From Saprospiraceae bacterium (GTDB lineage: Bacteria > Bacteroidota > Bacteroidia > Chitinophagales > Saprospiraceae), in the NCBI GenBank assembly GCA_016722295.1, contig JADKGL010000006.1:20951-84950 (forward strand): a stretch of DNA of 64,000 nucleotides. Reading direction: 5' to 3'. How positions within the stretch are numbered: position 1 is the stretch's first letter; every line of letters starts with the position of its first letter. Below the pieces are notes generated by a model that saw nothing but the letters and a program-made list of their open reading frames with translations, was not told where the DNA came from and did no database searches. The position numbers and the translations under genes were made by a program. Positions 55,340 through 64,000 of the stretch are shown piece after piece.

Positions 55340-56297
55340 CAACCTTTTAAATAATATCGACCGAATAAACCAAGTGGATTCTCCCTTGTGTCAACAATAA
55401 TATTAAATTGATTGCATTCAAGATCTTGTGAAAAAGGATCTCATTCTTTGGTGTGTTAAAAATTCCAAAAAAGGACATTGTTAAGTGACTTTGACTATTA
55501 TCTCTTCTACTTGAATTAAAATTTACATTTGATTTAAATTGAAGTAATTCAGGAGACCAAGGGACGATATTAAAATTAGCTCCAATAATTGATCGCTTTT
55601 CTCGAATTTTGATGTACTCTGTCAAGATTCCTAAATTATCATTTAATTGATTATAATCTTGCATTGTGAGAGGCGGAAGTGAGTTGCTTACAAATATATC
55701 AATCGTATCTTTGCCATCGTACAAAACACTTGATTTTAAAATCGAATTACCTTCTGTAAGTATTGTATCTGGTTCTGATAATGGCAATTTTGATAATATT
55801 GCTTTGCCACTAAAATCTGACATCACATAAAGTAAATGATATGGATAAATACGTCTTACATCTTCCAACATATCAAACCAATCAGGTGTTACTTCCTCCA
55901 ACAATATTAAATCTACATTTGGAATCGTAATTGATTTCATTGTACTCGCGTAATCGTCATTACTCAAACTTGGATTGGCAAACAAAACTGAAATTCCTCT
56001 TTCTTTTTGATATTTTTTCTCTTGGAACAATTCTGGATTAAAGCTATTCATCAAAAACAAACAAATTACTCCAGCAGCTCCAAAACAGACAAAAAGTAAG
56101 CGATGTATATTAAAAATTAAAAAAAATAAACCTGCAACCAAACATAGCAACATCCAGTGTACTGCATAATTTGACAATTTCTTGAAATATAAAACATCTG
56201 GTGGGAATAATATTAGTAAAGTACTTATACAAAGTAATGCAATGAAAATCCATTGTATGTACTTATTTCGCAAATACTTCACTAGAAACCGTTTCAC
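55339..56297 (-). CDS. endonuclease/exonuclease/phosphatase family membrane protein, one frameshift
   Basis: About 320 residues with three N-terminal membrane helices (12-32, 43-60, 65-85). The catalytic domain has FANPSLSNDDYASTMKSI, the metal-binding Glu in DLILLEEVTPDW, AILSKLPLSEPD, and GANFNIVPWSPE in place of the usual GDFN. Asp to Ala/Asn at this place is odd and may weaken catalysis. The printed end LFHKILNAINLILLL is out of frame. A one-base change in TTTTT near 55437 gives SQDLECNQFNIIVDTRENPL and GLFGRYYLKG, ending at a TGA that overlaps the GNAT ATG. The HS-x-D active-site end seen in good members is only partly matched. Location: inner membrane. Confidence 0.75.
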
Positions 56298-56377
56298 AGC
56301 TCAAAAGTAGTTGAATTTTCGATCTTACAAAGCGCAATCTGTTATTCAAAACTACAATAATTTAAAAAGCTCTATTT

Positions 56378-58987
56378 TTATTTATTTATTACGGAAATAA
56401 CAGCTTTATTATGCAAAGTCTTTTGATCCAAATTCACATAAGTAATGTGCAACAGATAATTGCCTGTAGGCAACTTCTGAAATGAATCGTTATCTCCCTG
56501 CCACTTTATGACATCATTTGTTCCGAGTATCACCTGACTCAAATCTTTAACTTTCAATCCAGCTAAATCGAAAACTTCAACATGGATTTTTGTTCCAGGC
56601 TTGGTAAGTAAAAACTGAATAAACAAAAAATCTCTGTCTCCATCTCCATTTGGTGTAATATAATCTGAAGACAATTTATATTGTACTGAAGGGGTTAAAA
56701 CTGTATCAATTGCTACATATTGACTATTTTTTATTCCAGGTGTACCATAACCCATTACTTCAGAACAAGACTGCCAACTTGAACTCAAACCACTATTTAA
56801 TTTAGGGTGAATTCGCTCTAAAGAAACTCCATCTTTTGATTCAAGCAATGGATTATGCATTTGTTCATCATATTTTACTCGATCAATTTCAGTAAATTTA
56901 AAATTTGAATATACACTCATTTGAACTATTCCACTTTTATCATCCAAGCTTGGAATTAGCGCTTTGTATATAACGGCACTATCATGAAAAGGGTAATTTT
57001 GTATTACATTTTCTGGTGATGCAGTAGCCACAAGGTAGGATTCTGGACTCATCACACGATCCAATTTAATAGGAAGTTGTAAAGAATCTGTCAACAAATT
57101 TGAGATAAATAAATTTGCAACACTCAGCACTTTTGATGTAGGATTAAAGATTTCTATATAATCAACGCCACCAGAAAATGGATTAAATAAGATTTCATTT
57201 ATAACTAATTCACCAGGCAATGGATCGCTTGGCAGAAAGAGTTCAACCTCTTTTGATTCAACTTGTACATTGGATAAACAGTCTTTACAATTTTGAATTT
57301 TCAAATTATACTTCTGCCCTTTTTGAAGTGGATTATTTAACAATAATATCAATTCATTTTTTGATGGCAAAATCAATTCAACTGCCGCAATGCTATTTGA
57401 AGGATTTAATATGTAATTAGAAAAATCAGCGCTAGACTCATCCAAAGATTCATCAAAAATCAACTTAATCTCCCATTCACTCAAAGCATATGCCTGTAGC
57501 AATTTTGGACCTTCTGTATCAGCTTCTAAAGACCAAACTGAATTTAATTGCCCTGGAGTACCTCCAGAAGGATTTTTGCTTGCAGACCAATTTCTATTGG
57601 ATTTACATAAGTGATTTGGATTACTCATTTTCTAAACTATAGCCTCCATCACTTTTAGTTGATGATTGATACCAACTCAGATCAAACTCCAATTCATGAA
57701 GTAGTTCTCCTAATTCATTTAAAATATATAATTGATCACCAGAATTGTTAATACTAGGGAAACTACTAAGCCCAATCACCTTCCCAAATGGTTTAAAATG
57801 ATTCGTATCCTTTTGATTACAAAGGATCACAAAACTATTTGCATCGATGAATCCAGAACGAATCAAATGTTTTCCACTAGCATCTGCCAAATTATAATTC
57901 GTTAAATCAATGCGTTGAGAAACTCTATTATATAATTCAACATATTCAACTTCAGGCAATGCAACAGTTGGGCTAGGATCAGCCATAAATTCAGTGATTA
58001 TTACATCATGCTTCTTTGTGAAAATTTTTTTAGTATAACTAAAATCAATTGAATCTCGAATTGAGATATTCCCTTTACGATCCTTGATTTGTTTAAAAAA
58101 CAAAGTGTATAATTGTCCAGATATAAGTGGATTTACAAAAGAAATTTTTAGTCTAGATGCATCATTATTTATTGCTCCAATGTTTGAAATTAAGGTACTT
58201 GGTTCGACACTTACATTCGTAGGAATAATTAGTGAATTCAAATCTACTTCTTCATTCATAATTACTGCAATTTCTGATTCATTCACATATTCCAATCCTA
58301 GAATATCTGGACCATCTAAGTCTACATTTGTGAAATTGACTGCAATATCGTCAAAGAAAAATTTATCCTTCCTTGTATCAGTATAAAAACATTTTAAGGA
58401 GAACATTGCATTTGAAATATTCAATGGACTGATATCTTTAAAAGTCGAATGCTCAACAAAATTTTCAGTACCATCATAACTAATAGAAACTGTAAAACGG
58501 AAATCTTTATGTTTTCGAATTCGAATTCTAGCTACTACTGGATCTGTTGCCAATTTTCCCATTTCACCTTCACCTAATAGTTTACTATCTGTTTTATCTC
58601 TTGAATAAAATTTCCATCGATCTGTGTTACCATTTCTCCTATTTCTAAATAATAACTTTTTCCCAAAGTTTCATCAAGACTGTCTTTTGCTAAAAAAATT
58701 CTAATGAAATTGGTAGCAGAAGTGGCAAATCCCATTTGCAAATAAAATGACCATTCCATACTATCTTGCATATCAATTCGCCGAAATAGTTGACTAGTCC
58801 CTGCCGCAGTTGATGAAAGCTTTAATTGGTTATTAGAGATTGTGAAATGACCCTTATCACCTTCCCATGCAGCGTTCAAAGTAGATTGACTAAACTGATC
58901 AATCCATTGAGCGTATCCAGTGGTTAAATTTAAAACTATGCCTACATTAACTAAAAGAAATCTTAAAAAATTTAAATGCCTCTCCAT
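56378..58987 (-). CDS. lamin-tail-domain surface protein, two frameshifts
   Basis: Three open stretches (59020-58574, 58562-57621, 57628-56378) form one protein of about 870 residues. The start MERHLNFLRFLLVNVGIVLN at 58987 gives the better signal peptide, ending TGYAQ. One A is missing near 58640 (GAGAAATGG), since the other frame reads NGNTDRWKFYSRDKTDSKLL and joins the next part. One A too many lies near 57636 (GAAAATGAG), giving GGYSLEMSNPNHLCKSNRNW when removed. It contains Ig-like segments, two lamin-tail domains (VIITEFMADPSPTVALPEVE; LVINEILFNPFSGGVDYIEI) and a C-terminal SSDYITPNGDGDRDFLFIQF type CHU_C/FlgD-like domain. It is probably T9SS-exported. Confidence 0.82.
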
Positions 58988-59108
58988 GAATACAATAAAT
59001 TTATATACGAAGGTAACCATTTAAAATCATAACGTCCTATTTTTCAATTCGCCATAAACATATTTTATGGCGATTTCTTTGTTACTTTGCACAACAAAAA
59101 TACAAAAG

Positions 59109-60108
59109 ATGAAAGTTGCTATCGTCGGTGTCACTGGAATGGTCGGAAATGTCATGCTTGAAGTATTATCTGAATTCAATTTTCCAGTGACAGAACTAAT
59201 TCCAGTAGCATCAGAAAAATCAGTTGGCAGCACCATACTATGGAAAGGACAAACTTTTACTGTTCAATCGATGCAATCTGCTATTGAGGCACGACCGGCC
59301 ATTGCCATTTTTTCAGCTGGAGGAGCGACATCATTAGAATTTGCACCGAAATTTGCAGAAGTTGGCACTTTTGTAATTGATAATTCTTCAGCTTGGAGAA
59401 TGGATCCTAATGTTCCGCTTGTGGTTCCTGAAATCAATCTAAACGCTATTTCTAAAGAAACAAAAATTATAGCCAATCCAAATTGTTCAACGATTCAAAT
59501 GGTGATGGTTTTACATCCAATCCATCAAAAATATCCAATACATCGACTCGTAATATCAACTTATCAATCCTTTACAGGGACCGGTATGAAAGCCGTAAAA
59601 CAATATGAATCCGAAAAAAAACAGACAACCAGTAGTAGAGCCTCGAGCATATCATCATCCGATATTTGAAAACTGTATTCCACAATGTGATAGTTTTTTG
59701 GACAATGGATATACTAAAGAGGAGATGAAATTAGTTCATGAAACTCGTAAAATCTTATCCAGTCCTTCTATTAATATAACCTCAACAGCGGTAAGAGTCC
59801 CCGTCTTCGGTGGACATTCAGAATCTATCAATATCGAGTTTAAAAGCCAATTTGACATAGAAAATATTAGAATTCTATTAAAAAATAGTCCAGGAATCAT
59901 TGTTTTGGATGATTTGGATGAATTTTCATACCCTACTCCATTACAGGCTTGGAACAAAAATGAAGTCTTTGTGGGTCGAATTCGACGTGACGAATCTTTA
60001 GAACATGGGCTAAACCTATGGATTACAGCAGATAATCTAAGAAAAGGTGCCGCCACAAATGCTGTCCAAATTGCATTGGGTTTGATAGAAAAGAAGCTCG
60101 TATTTTAA
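59109..60108 (+). CDS. asd: aspartate-semialdehyde dehydrogenase, one frameshift
   Basis: Asd reduces aspartyl phosphate to aspartate semialdehyde for lysine, threonine, methionine and diaminopimelate. I start at ATG 59109 (MKVAIVGVTGMVGNVMLEVL), where the NADP-binding GxTGxVG sits at once. The catalytic Cys is in ANPNCSTIQMV, the His region is RVPVFGGHSESINIEF, and the end NLRKGAATNAVQIALGLIEK is typical. The frame breaks in a run of eight A residues at 59614-59621. With one base changed, KQYESE continues into KNRQPVVEPRAYHHPIFENC without a gap. This gene is normally essential, so a sequence error in the A run is the likeliest explanation. Confidence 0.9.
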
Positions 60109-60130
60109 TTTTTTATTCAAAAAGCTTAAT

Positions 60131-60138
60131 TACCTTTG
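60131..60138 (+). promoter_or_regulatory. candidate -7 box (TACCTTTG) for the coiled-coil gene
   Basis: TACCTTTG fits TANNTTTG; 19 bp upstream is only a TTT tract. It lies 126 bp before the ATG at 60264, in the short gap after asd. Confidence 0.38.
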
Positions 60139-60263
60139 TACAACCAAAAACTTGGACTGATTTTGGATACTAATTATCCGATTTGAATTTAAAATCTACA
60201 AGTACACTTCCGTAAGGGAAGGAATTGAAAATCAAATATTTACAAAGTTTAGAATTAAATTTT

Positions 60264-61731
60264 ATGCGATCAAGAATTGTGGTTTGGGGCATTAACTCCA
60301 AAGAAAGAAAGTACTTTTGGCAATTGCACTTAATGCAGATGAAAATAAAATTGACATCTGGAGTATACCTGAAAGAGAAATTACCGAAGAATTTTTCAAC
60401 CAAATGATGTCAGAATGGAGAGAAGGAAAAGATCTCGATATTCCATCTAGTGCTGAACATAGGATCAATGAATTGACTATGTCGGACAGCATTTTGCCAG
60501 ATGATATCAAAGTGGAGCGAGCGATGTCATCCAAAGAGCTCAAATGGAATGGCATTTTTGTCGTATTATCTTCGAAATTGTATCGCAATTTTAAAACTGA
60601 ACTTGAAGATTTCTCTGATAAAGTGAAACGATTAGAAATATTTGACCAATCTGTATGGGATGAACTTAAAGGTCTGTGGGACGGAGTTCAAAACATATAT
60701 ATGATAAAAATCTATTTAGAGATCACTCAGATAGTTTAAAAAGTAAGGCAAATACGATATTCGAAGAGCTAAAAAGCCTTAGAAAAGCATTAAATGCAGA
60801 GCTTAATCAAAAATCTAAAGAAATTACTGAATCGATCAATACAAGACTAAGCAATATTGAGCAAAAAATAAATTCTGGCGCTGTCTTAAAACCACTTTTT
60901 GATGATTTGAAAAAAATTCAAGAAGAATTTAAAACATTGAATATCAACAGAGAAGATCGCGATATTTTGTGGAAAAAACTCAATGAAGCATTTAAAGCAA
61001 TTCGTGAGAAAAGAGATGGAGGCAAAAGTGAACATGCGAATTCAAATTTCGACTCAGAAAATAATGACCGCATCTCAAGACGATTTGATGGTTTGCTTAA
61101 TGCAATTCAAAAAATGGAGCAGTCAATCGGACTGACTCTAAGGATATAGAATTTGAAAATAAAAGAATCGAAAGTTCTCAAGGTCAATTAGAAGCTCAAA
61201 TTAGAGTGGCAAAAATTAGAATGATCGAAGACAGAATTCGATCAAAACAAGAAAAATTGGACGAACTCCTAAAAACAAAAGTGAAACTTGAAAAAATCAC
61301 TGATAAGATCAAGAAAGAGAAGAAGAAACAAATAGAAAGGGTTAAAGACATTACAAGATTAAAAGAAGAACAAGCTAAGATTAAAGCTAAAATATCTGAA
61401 GACATACATTCAGCTCAAGATTCAGTTTCGACTGAAGAAGCTGAAAAACTACTTAAGGCTGCTGAAGGAATTAAAGCCTCCAAAAGCGAAAAAAGCAGCG
61501 TCTCAAGATGAACCAATTCAATCAGGTAATGAAGATACAGGTTTGAAAGAAAAATTCATGACAGAAATTCTTCCAGTAAGTGAAATCCCAGAAGACATCA
61601 AGCTAGATGAAATAGTCGAAGAAGTCAGATTAACTGAAATTGTACCCGAGGAAACAATAAATGAATCCCCAGAATTGCATTCAGAAAATTCAGAAGCCGA
61701 TCAACAGACTGATAATAATAGTAATAGTTAA
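60264..61731 (+). CDS. coiled-coil protein of unknown function, four frameshifts
   Basis: Read through four single-base shifts, this is one protein of about 490 residues. I start at ATG 60264 (MRSRIVVWGINSKE). The shifts are near 60305, in AAAA at 60690-60693, near 61123, and in AAAA at 61482-61485. At each one the other frame continues sensibly: KKVLLAIALNADENKIDIWS, HIYDKNLFRDHSDSLKSK, DSKDIEFENKRIESSQGQLE, KAASQDEPIQSGNEDTG. The N-terminal 130 residues are a compact domain with VERAMSSKELKWNGIFVVLS. From about 170 to 420 it is a long coiled coil rich in Lys and Glu, and the tail is acidic. No signal peptide, so cytoplasmic. I recognise no named family. Confidence 0.65.
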
Positions 61732-61740
61732 TAATTTTAT

Positions 61741-62700
61741 ATGAAACAGACATTATTCTTTCTTTTCTTAAGTTCTAGTATGTGTTTTGGTCAAATCATT
61801 TACAATTCTAGTCCAGCTGTTGGAACAGAAGTAAGAACAAAGCTTTTAGACTACACACAATATACAAGGCGGATCGCGAAAAAAACAGGTGCAAATCAAT
61901 CATGGGTTTTTACCAAAGGAGAATTACCTGGTGGACCTGAAGAGATTCTGATATGATGATCCCAAAAAAGACATTCTTTAGTTCTCAATTTCCAGAAGCA
62001 AACTTGGCATCATACTATTTACCAAATTTGGATTCCTCTATAAATTATTATTTTAAAGATCAAACAGGATTGTTCGATTTGGGAAACGCAGATCCTGCAT
62101 CAACGAGCAAATGGAATTCAAAATTTAGAATTTATCAATATCCTATAGTTTTGGAGAAGACTACTCAGATACCGTTACAGCTAATCTTAATGTTGATTTA
62201 TTTGATATTAAATTAAATATGGATTCATACTGTAGTGGATGGATGGGGAAACTGTTCAAACACCAATTGGATCATTTCCTGCCTAAAATTGGTATCAAAA
62301 ATCATTTGGTGAAGGCTTTTAGGTCCGATTCCAGTACTTTCCTAACTTCTGAAATTTATCAATGGGTGACGCCTAAATATCAAACACCTGTTGTGGCATT
62401 TGAAGCCAATGAAATTGGAGCTTAATAATGAACTTTACAATGATACAGCAGTATATTATATTACAAATAGTATTACTTCAACTGAAAATTTCCAGGACAT
62501 AAAAATCAAGGTTTTATCCAATCCAGCGAAAGAAAGCATTAATTTAGAGCTAGGAAAAGATCTAACTGGAGTAGCAAATATTTCTTTACTTTCTCAAGAT
62601 GGTAAAGTAGTCTACAATTCAATCAAATCTTGATACTAATACTGTACGATCCCTTGTAAAGGGATCTACCAAGTCCTATATTTAATTTAATACAGGCTGA
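61741..62700 (+). pseudogene. T9SS-secreted protein gene with several frameshifts
   Basis: A signal peptide (MKQTLFFLFLSSSMCFGQ) opens it. Short open pieces then follow in changing frames: 61741-61956, 61953-62216, 62219-62425, and 62391-62633. The last has VLSNPAKESINLELGKDLTG, SLLSQDGKVVYNS, the beginning of a type A sorting domain. In another frame the end reads KGIYQVLYLI and FNTG before a TGA at 62698-62700, the usual sorting-domain finish. At least five shifts in 960 bp are too many to assume a working gene, although the same error-prone region surrounds it. Its cargo domain was not recognised. Confidence 0.7.
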
Positions 62701-62776
62701 ACAAAGGAGATGGGCGATTGAGAAAATAATAATTGAATAAAATCTTAATTTTATTGATAGTTTTTACAAAAAATTC

Positions 62777-62806
62777 TTGTCATATATAGGAGAGTTTCTA
62801 TATTTG
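62777..62806 (+). promoter_or_regulatory. promoter of tRNA-Asn, TTG-N19-TATATTTG
   Basis: TTG at 62777-62779, 19 bp, TATATTTG at 62799-62806, with the tRNA 20 bp further on. Spacing and -7 box equal those before the T9SS gene at 26513. Confidence 0.72.
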
Positions 62807-62825
62807 CACTCCGATTTATTAGGAT

Positions 62826-62898
62826 GCCTCTTTAGCCCAGTTGGTTAGAGCGTCGGACTGTTAATCCGCAGGTCCTTGGTTCGAGCCCAGAAGAGGCG
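62826..62898 (+). tRNA. tRNA-Asn (GTT), T-stem lacks one base
   Basis: The cloverleaf is readable: acceptor GCCTCTT (62826-62832) with AAGAGGC (62891-62897), D arm GCCC...GAGC, anticodon loop CTGTTAA giving anticodon GTT, and T loop TTCGAGC. The 5' T-stem is CTTGG but the 3' side is CCAG instead of CCAAG, so one A is missing and the gene is 73 nt where its nine-base D loop predicts 74. The top anticodon-stem pair is also a T-C mismatch. No CCA is encoded. Either the sequence has lost a base or the gene is damaged. It has its own promoter and terminator. Confidence 0.88.
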
Positions 62899-62910
62899 CG
62901 AGATTCTGAA

Positions 62911-62944
62911 AGCCTTGCTCGAAAGTGCAAGGCTGTCCTTTTAA
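62911..62944 (+). terminator. intrinsic terminator after tRNA-Asn
   Basis: AGCCTTGC (62911-62918) pairs perfectly with GCAAGGCT (62927-62934), 8-nt loop, followed by GTCCTTTT. It starts 12 bp after the tRNA 3' end. Confidence 0.8.
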
Positions 62945-62956
62945 AACAAAATTGAT

Positions 62957-63876
62957 ATGAGTATTCTTACAGTTGGTACTATGGCATTTGATTCCATAGA
63001 AACGCCTTATGGAAAAGTGGATAAAGTAATTGGTGGTGCTTGCACTTACATAAGCTGGGCAGCTTCTTATTGGCATAAAGACATTTCCTTAGTGTCTATA
63101 ATAGGTGATGATTTCCCTCAAGATGAGGTCGAACAACTGAAAGCAAGAGTGTGTAAATATGGGAAGGCATAAGAGTCTCCTAAATAAAATCATTCTATTG
63201 GTCTGGAAAATATCATAAGGATATGAATGGTAGGGACACATTGGTTACCGACCTAAATGTGTTAGCTGATTTTAATCCTATCCTACCTCAATCCTATCGC
63301 AAGTGTAAATATGTCATGCGGTAAATCACACCAGATATCCAATTATCTGTTTTAAATCGAAATGGAAGAACGGCTAAAACTGTCATCTTAGATACGATGA
63401 ATTTTTGGATGGATATTGCATTAGAGCAATTGATACGGAAGTGATTCACAAAGTAGATGTATTGTCAATGATCAACAAGCGAGACAACCATCGGGAGAAC
63501 ATAGTCTCGTCAAAGCTGCTGCTAAAATACATTCTTCAATGTACCTTAAGTATTAAAAAAGGAGAACATGGAGCACATTATTTCCTTGAGGGAAAATATT
63601 CTTTGCTCCAGGATTACCTATCTCTGATGTAATCGATCCAACAGGCGCAGGAGATAGCTTTGCGGGTGGAATGATTGGATGTTGCTCATTACTAATGATA
63701 CTAGTTTCAACAACATGAAAACAGCTATTATTTATGGTTCTGTCATGGCTTCTTTTTGTGTAGAAGATTTTAGCCTTTCGAGATTAAGACATCTCGATGA
63801 GAAAATGATACATGCTCGTATTCGGCAGTTTGAATCATTGGGTTTGTTTGATGTAGTTGAATTGAATCTGGCCTAG
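62957..63876 (+). pseudogene. PfkB-family sugar kinase, multiply frameshifted
   Basis: A ribokinase/adenosine-kinase-like gene in pieces. The N-terminus is intact (MSILTVGTMAFDSIETPYGK, then GGACTYISWAASYW and VSIIGDDFPQDEV). In changing frames come GRDTLVTDLNVLADFNP, MNFWMDIALEQL, SIKKGEHGAHYF, and the signature DPTGAGDSFAGGMIG with the catalytic Asp. The C-terminus MKTAIIYGSVMASFCVEDFS to MIHARIRQFESLG follows. Overall it spans the usual 305 or so codons, but I count at least six frame changes and some in-frame stops outside homopolymer runs. It is more damaged than its neighbours, so decay is likely, though sequence errors near this end are also evident. From 63877 to 64000 I see nothing. 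Confidence 0.8.
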
Positions 63877-64000
63877 TGATCTGTGTTTTTAGAAATAAGT
63901 AAAATCAACTTAGTCCTTACTAAAAATATTTAAAGAACAATTCTTACAGATAAAATACAAGATTTTATTCTTCTTGGAATATCACCTATCTTCTTTTAAC

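Noticed and set aside
62648..62666. Perfect GATCCCTT-GTA-AAGGGATC hairpin considered as a terminator or regulatory site
   Set aside because: It lies within the frame-repaired end of the T9SS gene (KGIYQVLY) and has no T run after it.
54895..63876. Recoding or an alternative code as the cause of the many broken frames
   Set aside because: Stops are of all three types, the breaks are frame changes and not stop readthrough, and no common slippery heptamer or stimulator is seen. The tRNA also lacks a base.
1..64000. CRISPR arrays, prophage genes and defence systems
   Set aside because: No regularly spaced short repeats, cas-like, phage structural or restriction-modification genes were found on either strand.

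Overview
The window is AT-rich, gene-dense bacterial DNA that looks like Bacteroidota, most probably Saprospiraceae or a close relative. The evidence is: at least a dozen secreted proteins ending in a type IX secretion (T9SS) C-terminal domain, HYR, SprB, FG-GAP and lamin-tail modules typical of that group, promoters of the form TTG-N19-TATATTTG, poor Shine-Dalgarno sequences and several TTG/GTG starts. No T9SS machinery gene is present, so the window holds cargo only. The taxonomic call is inference from gene content.

Layout. 1-4.4 kb (minus): a tightly packed housekeeping cluster of alaS, a small membrane protein, a Gfo/Idh/MocA oxidoreductase and a truncated lipoprotein. 4.6-7.4 kb (plus): M23 peptidase, outer-membrane-like protein, lipoprotein and sirtuin. 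7.4-17.9 kb: FG-GAP/ASPIC T9SS protein, methyltransferase, HAD phosphatase, 2-hydroxyacid dehydrogenase, and a 1751-residue HYR/C-type-lectin/dockerin/cohesin-like T9SS protein with its own promoter, leader hairpins and terminator. 18.2-27.9 kb (plus): small secreted proteins, a CocE/S15 hydrolase, then a tandem duplication of a 1.73-kb unit carrying a beta-propeller T9SS gene. The first copy is broken by two frameshifts and an IS3-family element with a clean 3-bp target duplication. 28-33 kb (minus): M16 peptidase, fumC and a choice-of-anchor-B protein. 33-38.2 kb: further T9SS and lipoprotein genes, some decaying. 38.2-39.8 kb: a degenerate IS1634/IS4-like element.

40.3-52.8 kb is a secreted-protein island bracketed by two paralogous LuxR-type response regulators, one of them in an operon with a TPR sensor kinase. 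Inside lie an RHS remnant, a C10 (streptopain-like) peptidase, and a tandemly duplicated lipoprotein + Asp-box (BNR) T9SS pair whose second copy is a pseudogene. 53.1-60.1 kb: membrane-anchored MutS-like ATPase, ElaA-type GNAT, endonuclease/exonuclease/phosphatase protein, lamin-tail protein and asd. 60.2-63.9 kb: a coiled-coil protein of unknown function, a broken T9SS gene, tRNA-Asn, and a broken PfkB kinase.

From about 54.9 kb to the end nearly every gene carries one or more single-base frameshifts, mostly in short A or T runs. They include asd, normally an essential gene, and the tRNA, whose T-stem lacks one base. I read the single-lesion genes there as probably intact genes with sequence errors. 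I treat multiply broken genes (PfkB, 61.7-62.7 kb, the duplicated copies) as pseudogenes, with that caveat. No CRISPR array, prophage or defence locus was seen.
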